In this document: positions 55,291-63,772 of the stretch, in pieces
Layout of the letters: each line of letters opens with the position of its first letter
Position numbering within the stretch: the stretch's first letter is position 1
From: Candidatus Woesearchaeota archaeon
GTDB taxonomy: Archaea > Nanobdellota > Nanobdellia > Woesearchaeales > DSVV01
Reading direction: 5' to 3'
Length of the DNA: 64,000 nucleotides
Assembly: GCA_018661705.1 (NCBI GenBank)
Contig: JABJHR010000013.1
Coordinates: forward strand, 22,623-86,622
Position numbers and translations under genes: made by a program
Notes under the pieces: generated by a model
Databases searched by the model: none
Seen by the model: only the letters and a program-made list of their open reading frames with translations
What the model was told of the DNA's origin: nothing

Positions 55291-55629
55291 TTAATGTAAT
55301 CTTGAGCTAATATATCTTTCTGTTATTGCTTCAAGATCTGTTTTAGAAAACGGATAACCAGCACCATTTTTAATTTCTTCCATTTTTTTAAATGCTCTAT
55401 AAGCTGCTTGTTCTGAATTTCCACCAAAACCACTAATAAAATAACCAACACCAGGAATCTTAACAGAAGCTAAAAGAACACCTTCTCTTGCTGTTTTATC
55501 TACATCAATTTCAATTGGCTTATTAATATCATATCCTGGAACAGCTAATATATGAGTATTATAATCCTTATGATCAACTGTTTCTATTCTAAATCCTTCT
55601 GGAACAACTAAATCATCTATTGGTATCAT
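55291..55629 (-). CDS. small hypothetical protein
   Basis: 112 residues, no signal peptide. The pattern PGVGYFISGFGGNSEQAAYR resembles dsRNA-binding- or ACT-like small folds with a Gly turn followed by a helix, but is not diagnostic. Its end abuts the stop of the HAD gene (55290), so the two are convergent without spacer. Family not recognised. Confidence 0.5.
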   Translation of the reverse strand: MIPIDDLVVPEGFRIETVDHKDYNTHILAVPGYDINKPIEIDVDKTAREGVLLASVKIPGVGYFISGFGGNSEQAAYRAFKKMEEIKNGAGYPFSKTDLEAITERYISSRLH

Positions 55630-55703
55630 GAGAGAAAGGAATGGATATGTGTTTTTAAATGTATTTAAGAAGATTTAAAAGCTGAAAAGCGTTTCCTTGC
55701 TTC

Positions 55704-56252
55704 ATGGGGGAAGTAACAGAGGAAGTATTAGCAAGAGTTGTAGAAAGAAGTGAATTACCTATATTAGTTGTAAATCCATTAGGTGATTTTTACCAGTTCT
55801 TAAGATGTTTACCTGGGGAGTTTGGTATGCCCAATGGTATTGAGAAAAAAGTAGAAGTAGTATCATCTATTACCGATGTTGATAAAAGTAAAGATTATGC
55901 ATTAGTATTATCAGGAATAGCATATTTTGAAGTTATGAAACAAGATATTGGTGCAAGAAACCATTCAAGACAAGAAGGAATAGATTTTCTTTTAGGATTA
56001 GAAACACCATTTGCAACACTAACAGAATGCTGTGATTTTCTTACTCTAAGTGAAATTTCTACTTCACCTAATTTACTTTATTTGGGTACAAGACCAACAG
56101 ATTATAAAAAGTTCGTATATATTCTTGATTGTTATAATAAAGGTAAAGTATCTCCTATGCCAAATGAAAGTGTCGATTCAATATTTGGTGATCAACAGTA
56201 TAGAGCTAATCTTAGAGAAGTTGAAGATGCATTAGGAAAAAAGATAGAATAG
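55704..56252 (+). CDS. hypothetical protein
   Basis: 182 residues. The N-terminal ELPILVVNPLGDFYQFLRCL and the later YALVLSGIAYFEVMK and NLLYLGTRPTDYKKF read as a Rossmann-like alpha/beta domain. No catalytic motif recognised. TATA-like sequence near 55675. It ends shortly before a family B repeat. Confidence 0.45.
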   Translation: MGEVTEEVLARVVERSELPILVVNPLGDFYQFLRCLPGEFGMPNGIEKKVEVVSSITDVDKSKDYALVLSGIAYFEVMKQDIGARNHSRQEGIDFLLGLETPFATLTECCDFLTLSEISTSPNLLYLGTRPTDYKKFVYILDCYNKGKVSPMPNESVDSIFGDQQYRANLREVEDALGKKIE

Positions 56253-56276
56253 TTTGCAAAGTTGATATTAAATAAT

Positions 56277-56357
56277 TCTTAGTGAAAAAGAGCATCTGCA
56301 ATTGTTTAAGAGTGTTACAATGCAACAATAGGTCCGAAGGACATATAGCTCATGAAA
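56277..56357 (+). repeat. family B repeat, full copy
   Basis: TTCTTAGTGAAAAAGAGCAT, CTGCAATTGTTTAAGAGTGT, then CAATAGGTCCGAAGGACATA and TAGCTCATGAAA. It aligns end to end with the copy at 36062 and is again between converging genes (56252 and 56386). GAGC of the left part can pair with GCTC of the tail. Confidence 0.6.
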
Positions 56358-56385
56358 ATTAAATTAAAAACTTTCACAAAAAAAC

Positions 56386-58047
56386 TTAATACTCACAAAA
56401 TCTATTTGAATTCATATCTGTAAAGATCATTCTATGAGAAGAGATTAATTCTTGGCCAACTTTATGATGAGGTAAATTTTCTTTTAAGGTTTGTTTAAGT
56501 GATTTAGGTCTATCTGTGTTATTGTTAATCTCAAAATTTAAACTAGAACTACCAGGATCACTCTTTTGTTTAGAATATTCCTTAGATAAAATACTTTTTT
56601 TTGTTAACATAAACTTACTAACTTGAAAACTTTGAATAAATTCTTTATTTTTTAACATTAAATTAATTGTTTCTTGGAATTCTTTATCTGATTCTCCTGG
56701 GAAATCTGTCATTAAATAAATATGTGTAGAGATTCCAGCATTATTTACTGAATTTAATATTTTATCTACATCTTTAAGATCATATCCCTTATTCATTAAA
56801 TCAATAACTTTTTGTGAACCGCTTTCAACTCCAAAAGATAATGATCTACAACCAGACTTGTAAAGGAGATTACAAAAGTCTGGATTTTTGAATTCTTTTT
56901 CTACTCTGCAAGCAGTTTCCCATTTAATATTTAGATTTAATTTAATTAATTCATTACTAAACTCTTTCAAATGTATTGGGTGGATTGCTTCATCTACAAA
57001 TCTAAAATAGTTTACACCATATTTATTTTTAAGGTGAGCAATTTCTTGAATTAACTTTTTTATTCCCTTAATCCTATATGCGTTATCATAGCCATGACAG
57101 ATATCACAAAATGAACATTTATTCCAATAACAATTTCTTGAAAAAATTGTAGGGATTATTTTATTAGGAGAAAGGTATAAATTAAAATCAAATCCATCAA
57201 AGTTTGGAAATGGTAGGTCTTTGATAAGAATTTGTTTAGATAATTGTTTGTTCTCTATGATTTTGTTATGAAAATAAACTAAATTTGGAACATTTTCTAG
57301 AGAGGTATTGTTTTTAAGAGCTGTTATCAATTCTAGCATAGCAATTTCTCCTTCTTTTTTAATATAAAAATCCACATACTTGAAATATAATGGATTATTC
57401 TTAATATTATCAATTAATCTTGTAATTGTTGTTCCGCCAAGAACAATTTTTATGTTAGGATTGTTTTCTTTTATTTTTTTAGCTAAATCTAAGGCAGGAA
57501 CTAATTGATCCATTAATACAATTGAAAATCCTACAATATCTGGTTTTTTTTCTAAAATATCTTTGATTATATTATTATTGAACTCAGTGAATATGTTTTC
57601 TTCATCAATATTTTTTAAAATATTCTCAGGAGTGTTTGTGTTGTATTTAGACTGATATTGAGTCAAAGAAATTAATTCCCCTGGAAAAGCACATGAAATT
57701 AAGTTTAAAGCAAATTTAATTAATCGTACATGTTTAGAATAATTATTAAAATCTTTGATAATCTCGGGATTTCTTAATTGTTCTTTACTGTTTTCAACAT
57801 TTTCAATTAAATAATCAGCCATTAGCAAAGCTAACTCTTGAAATTTGTCTTTATTTTTCAAAAGTTTTATTTTATCATAACATTTTTTTAGATGTTTCTT
57901 TGTTAATAAGTAATCATAAGCTAAAATATTAGTATCTAAGATTTCTACTTCATAATTATTCTCCTTAAGAAATGAATTTAACAACGGCAAAGCTAAATGA
58001 GGATGAATAGGATTAATTTGTGGTGGAAAAAGAAGTAGAGTTTTCAT
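56386..58047 (-). CDS. B12-binding-domain radical SAM enzyme, probable peptide modifier
   Basis: 553 residues. The N-terminal part resembles a cobalamin-binding Rossmann domain (LLLFPPQINPIHPHLALPLL, KPDIVGFSIVLMDQL, IKIVLGGTTITR). The middle carries the radical-SAM site NCYWNKCSFCDICHGY (near residue 308), in which the three cysteines are spaced Cx4Cx2C, then YFRFVDEAIHP, SLSFGVESGSQKVID and ISTHIYLMTDFPGE. The 100-residue C-terminal tail is polar. Class enzymes methylate or rearrange unactivated carbons in peptides or lipids. Its start lies 16 bases after a 34-codon gene on the same strand, as in RiPP precursor/maturase pairs. Confidence 0.85.
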   Translation of the reverse strand: MKTLLLFPPQINPIHPHLALPLLNSFLKENNYEVEILDTNILAYDYLLTKKHLKKCYDKIKLLKNKDKFQELALLMADYLIENVENSKEQLRNPEIIKDFNNYSKHVRLIKFALNLISCAFPGELISLTQYQSKYNTNTPENILKNIDEENIFTEFNNNIIKDILEKKPDIVGFSIVLMDQLVPALDLAKKIKENNPNIKIVLGGTTITRLIDNIKNNPLYFKYVDFYIKKEGEIAMLELITALKNNTSLENVPNLVYFHNKIIENKQLSKQILIKDLPFPNFDGFDFNLYLSPNKIIPTIFSRNCYWNKCSFCDICHGYDNAYRIKGIKKLIQEIAHLKNKYGVNYFRFVDEAIHPIHLKEFSNELIKLNLNIKWETACRVEKEFKNPDFCNLLYKSGCRSLSFGVESGSQKVIDLMNKGYDLKDVDKILNSVNNAGISTHIYLMTDFPGESDKEFQETINLMLKNKEFIQSFQVSKFMLTKKSILSKEYSKQKSDPGSSSLNFEINNNTDRPKSLKQTLKENLPHHKVGQELISSHRMIFTDMNSNRFCEY

Positions 58048-58063
58048 TTTAAATTAAAGAAAA

Positions 58064-58168
58064 TTAAAAGTGACCCTCGGTCTTATTATGAACATTTAAA
58101 ATTGTACTAGCTGTATCACAATAACCTTTTAATTTTGAATCCTCAAATCCTGCAAATATTTCTTTCAT
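58064..58168 (-). CDS. 34-residue peptide, candidate precursor of the radical-SAM enzyme
   Basis: Short gene with ATG at 58166-58168 and stop TAA at 58064-58066, preceded by a strong AGGAGGT site nine bases before the ATG. The peptide reads MKEIFAGFEDSKLKGYCDTA and then STILNVHNKTEGHF: a leader-like charged first half, a single Cys at residue 17, and a polar C-terminal core-like part with His, Asn, Thr and terminal Phe. It is followed after 16 bases by the radical-SAM gene, and no other gene intervenes. Coding status is supported by RBS, spacing and codon structure. The product's modification is inference. Confidence 0.6.
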   Translation of the reverse strand: MKEIFAGFEDSKLKGYCDTASTILNVHNKTEGHF

Positions 58169-58244
58169 TTTAGTGTACCTCCTGATCCATATAGATAAAT
58201 AGGCAAGGATTTAATAAAAAACTTTCTACTAAATTCTTGCTTAA

Positions 58245-58286
58245 AATAACAAGATTTATATATAAAATGTAACATGTAGTAATATT
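58245..58286 (+). promoter_or_regulatory. promoter and short palindrome of Lrp-type gene
   Basis: AGATTTATATATAAAATG (TATA box, about 58252-58268) precedes TGTAACATGTAGTAATATT and the ATG at 58287. It faces the leftward promoter of the peptide/radical-SAM operon, about 120 bases away, so one regulator could act on both. Confidence 0.45.
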
Positions 58287-59234
58287 ATGCTCACAAAAAC
58301 AGATAAAAAAATAATGTTTGAATTAGACAAGAATGCCAGATTATCAGGCACACAAATAGCTAGAAAACTCAAATATTCATCAGAAGCTGTAAATTATAAC
58401 ATAAGAAAACTAGAAAAACAAGGAATAATCACTGATTACATCACAGTTACTGATTTTTCTAAGTTAGGAATGTCACATTATAAATTTAATCTCAAATTTA
58501 ATCATTTTAATGATGAAATTAGAAAAGAAGTAGTAAATTTCTTAAAAAAAGAGAAAACAGTCAAGTGGATTGCTGATTGTGAAGGAAATTTTGATATGAT
58601 GTTCTCCATTCGATGTAAAACATTAAAAGAATTTGAAGATTTGAAAACAAAACTGTTCTTTGAGTTTGATAAACACCTTAACAAGAAAACAATTGCAATT
58701 GTTTCAGAAGCAATAACTTACACAAGAGGTTATATCCTAGGGAAAAGTAAGAAAGAATTTGTTTTATACTCAGGAGACGATGAAATTAAGTTAAGTAAAG
58801 AAGAACTAAGCATACTAAATGCAATTGCAACTAATTCAAGAGCTTCTATTCCAGAGTTAAGTAAAGAATTAAAAATTACACCAAGAGTAATAAGATATTC
58901 TATCAATAAATTAGAGAAAAATGAAATTATTTCTGGTTATAAACTAGCAATAGATTATCAGAAGATGGATTACTATTTTTTTAAACTATTCATTAACTTA
59001 CAATCAGCCTCACAAAAAAGAATAAATTCATTCAAAAAGTATTGCGAAATGCATCCTAACTTCACCTATTGGGTTAAAGTAATTGGATCATGGGATATGG
59101 AACATGAAATAGAAGTAGCAAACATGAAAGAATTCTATAACATATTAAATGACATAAGAAATAAATTCTCAGATATAATCCAAACAATGGATTCTGTAAT
59201 GGTAATTAAAGAGCATAAGCTCGTGCATGCTTAA
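58287..59234 (+). CDS. Lrp/AsnC-type regulator with two repeats
   Basis: 315 residues: two Lrp-type halves. The first HTH is LDKNARLSGTQIARKLKYSS (about residues 12-31), its effector-like (RAM-like) part runs to about 150 (WIADCEGNFDMMFSIRC), and the second HTH is LNAIATNSRASIPELSKELK (about 175-194), with a second effector-like part (WVKVIGSWDMEHEIEV). Lrp proteins sense amino acids or small metabolites. Divergent position to the peptide/radical-SAM operon suggests it controls that locus. Ends base to base with the convergent gene at 59235. Confidence 0.8.
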   Translation: MLTKTDKKIMFELDKNARLSGTQIARKLKYSSEAVNYNIRKLEKQGIITDYITVTDFSKLGMSHYKFNLKFNHFNDEIRKEVVNFLKKEKTVKWIADCEGNFDMMFSIRCKTLKEFEDLKTKLFFEFDKHLNKKTIAIVSEAITYTRGYILGKSKKEFVLYSGDDEIKLSKEELSILNAIATNSRASIPELSKELKITPRVIRYSINKLEKNEIISGYKLAIDYQKMDYYFFKLFINLQSASQKRINSFKKYCEMHPNFTYWVKVIGSWDMEHEIEVANMKEFYNILNDIRNKFSDIIQTMDSVMVIKEHKLVHA

Positions 59235-60506
59235 TTATTGCTGTAATCTTTCAGTTAATTTAACTGCATCATTAAATCTTCTTTCTTTTCTGTATATAGA
59301 TCCTAATACGGATTCAACAAGATCCATATGACCGCTATCAATGTAAAAAGAATTATCCTCTAAGGTTGTGAATTGAAAAAATCTAGGATTGGATCTTAAT
59401 GTTCGGTAAAATTGTAGATACATAGTTTTAATTATTTTAGCATCGTCTAAGAAGCGATTGGGAATATACATGTTAAAGACGTGATCTGATAAGACATATC
59501 CTTCTTTATCAGATCCTTGGTTATTAGCTGCCCCTTCTGGAGAAACATATTTTGTCCATGCAACTAAATCATATTCTTGAGCAATTTGAGCTTTGTCTGG
59601 TTCATAAAAAACATCAGAAGCAGAAAGAGTCTTCCCAGTAATTTTCTCAGGGATTTCTGAATCATCAAAAACACCATCTAATTTCTTTTTTTTATCAGGG
59701 CATAAACACCATTCCCTAACTTGTTTTAGATCATCATAATCGAAAAGATCTACCCTAAGTTTCCCAACATTTGGTGTTAATCCTATATTAAATAATAAAA
59801 GTGCGAAATCATATAATAAATTTTCATTATTATGAAAACTAAATGCAAGTGATGCTCCTTCTCTATTATCCGGATTCTTATATCTCAAAAATCCTTTTCT
59901 TAAGAAAAAATATTGAAAATACATTTCTTTTTGTTCATCAGTTTGCAAAAGCTTCCAAGGAACTGCAGTATTATTACATGTTTGTTCATTAAAATATTCT
60001 AAAAAAGGTTTTGAACAAAAATCAAATTCAATCCCGTGTTCATCTTCCCAAATATAAGGAACAGTAGAAAAAACATGGAAAAAAGGCTCTAAGACTGCTT
60101 CTAAATTTTCTCTATTTGGAAACTTTGCTTTGAATTTTACTTGCTTTGGTGAAATTTTAGAAGAAGAATAAACAGCTAGTAATTTAATAACATCATCCCT
60201 CCTAGATCTTCCAATTTTTAATAAATCTTTTGAGAAAAACCTTTCATTTGCAAATAAAGTAGGTAATCTTTCTTTCTTAGTCCAATTAAAAACTTTGAAT
60301 TTATCAAGACCAACTGCTTCTCCAATCTTTTGATAGGATAACCCTTCTCCCCTAAGTCTTTGAACTTCCCTATATTGAGAATATTCCTTATAAGTTTCTC
60401 TTAATGCATACCCTATTCTTTTAGGTTCAGTTATTCCAATATCTCTTAATAACTGCTTTTTTCTTTCTATTATGCCTTCAGCTACTGCTTTAGTAAGAAC
60501 TCCCAT
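59235..60506 (-). CDS. HTH protein with possible degenerate LAGLIDADG-like domain
   Basis: 423 residues. The N-terminal HTH (RLRGEGLSYQKIGEAVGLDK, about residues 50-69) is followed by NWTKKERLP. The middle (about 190-270) reads MYFQYFFLRKGFLRYKNPDN then LLYDFALLLFNIGLTPNVGK, whose order (helix ending in a G, polar strand, later helix ending LxxIGL) resembles one LAGLIDADG homing-endonuclease half, here without the acidic catalytic residue. HTH plus LAGLIDADG-like fusions occur in WhiA-type regulators, so this may be an archaeal regulator of that sort. TATA-like upstream. Confidence 0.5.
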   Translation of the reverse strand: MGVLTKAVAEGIIERKKQLLRDIGITEPKRIGYALRETYKEYSQYREVQRLRGEGLSYQKIGEAVGLDKFKVFNWTKKERLPTLFANERFFSKDLLKIGRSRRDDVIKLLAVYSSSKISPKQVKFKAKFPNRENLEAVLEPFFHVFSTVPYIWEDEHGIEFDFCSKPFLEYFNEQTCNNTAVPWKLLQTDEQKEMYFQYFFLRKGFLRYKNPDNREGASLAFSFHNNENLLYDFALLLFNIGLTPNVGKLRVDLFDYDDLKQVREWCLCPDKKKKLDGVFDDSEIPEKITGKTLSASDVFYEPDKAQIAQEYDLVAWTKYVSPEGAANNQGSDKEGYVLSDHVFNMYIPNRFLDDAKIIKTMYLQFYRTLRSNPRFFQFTTLEDNSFYIDSGHMDLVESVLGSIYRKERRFNDAVKLTERLQQ

Positions 60507-60563
60507 ATATATAAGAAATTAAGTATAGTTTTTAAATGTTGGGGGAAATATCTAATTTCATAA

Positions 60564-61049
60564 TCAAACCTCCAGAATAGTAGCATCACTTGGGAATGTT
60601 TGTAAAGTAACTGAAGCAACTTCTTGGCATATAAAACCATAATCAAAATCATGGTGTAGATTAAACCATACCTTTAATTCTAAATTGTTTAATACAAGTT
60701 TATCAGGACTTATCTTCAGCACTTTTAAAGGTCTTCCAGGAACAGTTATATTAATCCAATTATAATGGTGCAATCCATCATAATAAACATATTTAATTTT
60801 TGGTCCACCAAAACCATCAGCTTCATTTTCAAAATAATAATTCCCATTGTCAATATCAAAAATACCCTTAGAAGCAAATATACCTAAACTACTATCACCC
60901 TGAGAATCCCATGAACAATGTTGAATACCTTGCAACTCAGTAAGATCCTCAATACTTAGGAAACCTTCTATATTAGGTCTTGGTGAAGGACTACAACTTA
61001 CTAATAAGAATGCTAAAAGAACAAAAACATATAATATAATCTTTTTCAT
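60564..61049 (-). CDS. small lipoprotein
   Basis: 161 residues. Signal peptide with lipobox LLVSCSP (Cys near residue 19). The mature part is beta-rich, with NGNYYFENEADGFGGPKIKY, VTLQTFPSDATILEV at the end and two Trp. No known family. Probably exposed on the cell surface. Single gene, with TATA-like TTATGATATAAATAC near 61067-61081. Confidence 0.6.
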   Translation of the reverse strand: MKKIILYVFVLLAFLLVSCSPSPRPNIEGFLSIEDLTELQGIQHCSWDSQGDSSLGIFASKGIFDIDNGNYYFENEADGFGGPKIKYVYYDGLHHYNWINITVPGRPLKVLKISPDKLVLNNLELKVWFNLHHDFDYGFICQEVASVTLQTFPSDATILEV

Positions 61050-61181
61050 GATTATTATTAATTAAGATTATGATATAAATACATTTCGGTTTGCTCTGTA
61101 TTATTATATAGGGGAATGTTTAATTGTTGTATCAATAACTACAACACAGATTAATATAGTCTTAATGTTATATTAATATGT

Positions 61182-61913
61182 ATGACAACAACAGAATTTG
61201 AACTTAAAGTAAAAAAAGCATTTCAAAGATATAAATATCCTCCTCCATTAAAGGGTCTTGGTGATAGTGAATACGAATATAAAATGGGGACGATGAGTAA
61301 TAGTGATAGAATTGCACTAAATCAAAAATATACCCGTAAAATTGAGAAAATGATTCAGGAAGATGATGCCTCTGAAAGTGATCTACATCATATCATGGAG
61401 ATAGGATTTAGAGTTAATGAAGTAACTAAAGAAGGAGTAAATCTTTATGCACCTTGGCACCTAGATAGTGGAATATTTAACTATGGAGATGCACTATCCT
61501 TGTTAGAGTCTGCGTTAAGTTCAAAAAATGAAAAATTAAATCCTTCTATGGTTTGTGCAACTGCGTATGTTAAATTAGCAAAAAGATTAATAGCTGATTC
61601 AGATTCTTTGATAAATCCAAATGCTTATTTGGATTACCTTGGAACATGGAAAAGAATGGGTGTTAAAGATGTTCACAAACTGGGACATCAAGTAATTAAA
61701 AATTATGTAAAATTATTAGATAGATGTATAACCCTCCTTCCAGAATATAATGTACAAAAAGGACTTGAAAATCCTCAAACACCAGAAGAAATAGAAAAAT
61801 ACTTGAGTGGAAAAACTATATTACCAGAAGCAGAAAAAAAAGCAAAACAGATATATGATTCTTTAATTAGAAATAAAGAAAGAATGGAGAAAATGACAGA
61901 AGAAAAGTTTTAA
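61182..61913 (+). CDS. hypothetical helical protein
   Basis: 243 residues, all-helical by composition, charged, no membrane segment. A tandem-helix arrangement like TPR (LSLLESALSSKNEKLNPSMV, LDYLGTWKRMGVKDVHK) is suggested but not clear. TATA-like TTATATTAATATG just upstream, so probably leaderless. A 27-codon open frame follows at 61941-62024, too weak to call. Confidence 0.5.
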   Translation: MTTTEFELKVKKAFQRYKYPPPLKGLGDSEYEYKMGTMSNSDRIALNQKYTRKIEKMIQEDDASESDLHHIMEIGFRVNEVTKEGVNLYAPWHLDSGIFNYGDALSLLESALSSKNEKLNPSMVCATAYVKLAKRLIADSDSLINPNAYLDYLGTWKRMGVKDVHKLGHQVIKNYVKLLDRCITLLPEYNVQKGLENPQTPEEIEKYLSGKTILPEAEKKAKQIYDSLIRNKERMEKMTEEKF

Positions 61914-62056
61914 AAATTGAAGTGTATTTCCTCCTATAAAATGAGCTTATATGGACTAGACATTATAGTAACAAAAGAGAGAGTAAGATTTCTTAATGAG
62001 ATAAATGGTATTATGAGAAGATGAATGGAATGTTTAAACTATTTCTTTTTTATGCA

Positions 62057-62120
62057 CAAAAATTTCATCAAGAATTTTTGTATGGGGTTTAACACCCCAC
62101 AATTAATGGTGAAATTTTTG
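62057..62120. repeat. imperfect long inverted repeat 1
   Basis: CAAAAATTTCAT (62057-62068) pairs with TGAAATTTTTG (62110-62120). Inside, GGGGTTTAACACCCC forms a perfect hairpin. Part of a paired structured region between the ends of genes at 61913 and 62191. Confidence 0.5.
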
Positions 62121-62126
62121 GCATCC

Positions 62127-62206
62127 TAAAAATCTGTCAATAAAAATGAGTGTTACAACATACTCCAACCTTTAGATTGGGGTGTGATACTCATGACGGA
62201 TTTTTA
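62127..62206. repeat. imperfect long inverted repeat 2
   Basis: TAAAAATCTGTC (62127-62138) pairs with GACGGATTTTTA (62195-62206), inner ATGAGT with ACTCAT, and CTCCAA-CC..TTGGGG at the centre. It overlaps the last codons of the gene ending at 62191. With the preceding element it may be a terminator or a small non-autonomous element. Confidence 0.5.
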
Positions 62207-62520
62207 TGATATTTAGAAATTGTGTAAACAAACATTAAACCAATAAAAACTAAGAATAAACCAAAAATAAGATATAAAGGCCTACCAAAAGTTCTAGCAA
62301 TAAATAAAAAAATAACACCAAGTATAAAATTAACAATATTTATCCCAATATAAAAATTAAATTTACTAGGAGGAACTTTCTTTACTGGTTTTTTGAAGAA
62401 ACCTAATTCCTTGTTTGCTTTGTCAAAACACTTATCATGATATGGCTTAACACCCATAAATTTATGAGTACCTAGAACAAAATCTGATTTAATTTGCTTT
62501 TTACAATAAATACAATCCAT
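62191..62520 (-). CDS. zinc-ribbon membrane protein
   Basis: 109 residues. N-terminal CIYCKKQIKSDFVLGTHKFM with H..DKC later (CxxC...H...C, LIM-like half) is followed by two membrane segments (about residues 52-72 and 77-100). The stop codon is inside a long inverted repeat. A single small gene with unclear role. Confidence 0.6.
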   Translation of the reverse strand: MDCIYCKKQIKSDFVLGTHKFMGVKPYHDKCFDKANKELGFFKKPVKKVPPSKFNFYIGINIVNFILGVIFLFIARTFGRPLYLIFGLFLVFIGLMFVYTISKYHKNPS

Positions 62521-62607
62521 AAGATAAAGATTAATGTAGAGGTATATAAAGGTTTTTGTAGAATTTACGAGAGAATCGGAAATGTATAGTGGGAATGTTT
62601 AAAAACC

Positions 62608-63105
62608 CTACTTAAGAATATCCTCAGTTTTCTGAATAAATTCTATAACTTTAATTTTATACTCGTTAATTTTCTCATTAGTAAATAATGTGTTAGTAGC
62701 ATAACTTGCAGAATGTCGATCTTTCTTTAATGAAGTGTAGAGTTCTGCATCTTCTTTTTTTATTGAGAGATCGTTTATTAATTCTGCTTCTTTCTCTGTT
62801 ATTGAATAATGTTTAATTAAGAATAGTAAAGTTGCTTTATGATTTTTTGATGTATAATTTTTTGATGTTACTAAAGCCAATGCAGAATGATATAATGCAT
62901 AATACAAAGTAACAATTAACCAATCATTAAATTCATTATCATCTGAATTCTTGTTGAAGAAAGCCATATTATGTTTAGATTTGTCTATATGTGCATTTAT
63001 TAAACTGATATTTGAATCTGTTTTTTTTAGTAATTGCTTTTTTTCAAAGAATCTTAGATCTTCATCTAATTTAGTTTTATCCTTAAAATAGATATTAATA
63101 TTCAT
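62608..63105 (-). CDS. HEPN-domain protein, partner of MNT (pair 2)
   Basis: 165 residues, helical. DNEFNDWLIVTLYYALYHSA and KKDRHSASYATNTLF are HEPN landmarks, and the RHSASY site resembles but does not equal the Rx4-6H RNase motif. Its ATG overlaps the end of the MNT gene by 11 bases. Toxin-like partner of the next gene. Confidence 0.7.
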   Translation of the reverse strand: MNINIYFKDKTKLDEDLRFFEKKQLLKKTDSNISLINAHIDKSKHNMAFFNKNSDDNEFNDWLIVTLYYALYHSALALVTSKNYTSKNHKATLLFLIKHYSITEKEAELINDLSIKKEDAELYTSLKKDRHSASYATNTLFTNEKINEYKIKVIEFIQKTEDILK

Positions 63106-63667
63106 CTAAGACTACCTCATAGTAATTTTGCTCCCCTTTTATTGGGAATCCTGTTTCTCTTGCTTGGATTATAATGTGGTCTTCTGATTGAATAAATTCG
63201 TCAATATTACAAACAAATAGATTTAGAGGGTTATTAGAAATACTTTCAACTTCTTTTTTTATCTTTGTAAGATCATGTTTAATATTTGAAACAATCAAAA
63301 TATCAATATCACTGTCTTTTCTTTCTCTTTTTTTTGATGCAGAGCCAAACAAGACAATTGTAAATATATCTTTAGGTATTTGTTCTAGAAAATTTTGTAA
63401 AGGGATTCTTACACCCCTGTTAAGATTATTGAATTTTTCAAGCGCAATTTCAATAAATTTTACAGTAAAGACTTTTTTATCCCTTATTTTATAGAAGGTA
63501 TTGGATTTTGTCTTGTTAACTTCAATGATATTATTGTTTATTAGTCTTTTTAGTATATTCTGTAATGAACTATTTGATAAATTAGTGTATTCTTTAATCT
63601 GGTTAAAGTAAAGTTTATCTTCTTTTAATTCAAAATATGCCTGAAATACTTTATTCTCTGAATTCAT
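63095..63667 (-). CDS. winged-helix plus minimal nucleotidyltransferase (pair 2)
   Basis: 190 residues from the ATG at 63665-63667 (MNSENKVFQAYFELKEDKLY). The longer frame runs through the operator repeats. An N-terminal winged helix (YFNQIKEYTNLSNSSLQNIL) is joined to an MNT domain, IVLFGSASKKRERKDSDIDI (nucleotide site GSAS..SDID, about 100-119). Autoregulation is suggested by twin palindromes just upstream. Antitoxin-like partner of the HEPN gene. Confidence 0.75.
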   Translation of the reverse strand: MNSENKVFQAYFELKEDKLYFNQIKEYTNLSNSSLQNILKRLINNNIIEVNKTKSNTFYKIRDKKVFTVKFIEIALEKFNNLNRGVRIPLQNFLEQIPKDIFTIVLFGSASKKRERKDSDIDILIVSNIKHDLTKIKKEVESISNNPLNLFVCNIDEFIQSEDHIIIQARETGFPIKGEQNYYEVVLDEY

Positions 63668-63699
63668 ATGCATTAGTAAAACATACTTATTTATATACT

Positions 63700-63737
63700 T
63701 TGCCATTATTTGGCAAGATATTGCCATTATTTGGCAA
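63700..63737. promoter_or_regulatory. duplicated operator, 21-base spacing
   Basis: TTGCCATTATTTGGCAA occurs at 63700-63716 and again, identical, at 63721-63737. Each copy is a palindrome (TTGCCA/TGGCAA). The repeats are spaced 21 bases apart, two helical turns. They lie between the MNT gene start (63667) and the rightward lipoprotein gene at 63773, so they can control both. Confidence 0.7.
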
Positions 63738-63772
63738 TAATGTTTAAAAACCCAAATTAATTTCTTTGTATA

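Noticed and set aside
61941..62024. 27-codon open frame MSLYGLDIIVTKERVRFLNE onwards
   Set aside because: TATA-like context but no RBS and no conserved pattern. Possibly a gene fragment, but unsupported.
62110..62120. IS200/IS605-type end hairpin
   Set aside because: Hairpin-like ends exist but no TnpA/TnpB or TTAC-like target signals are present.
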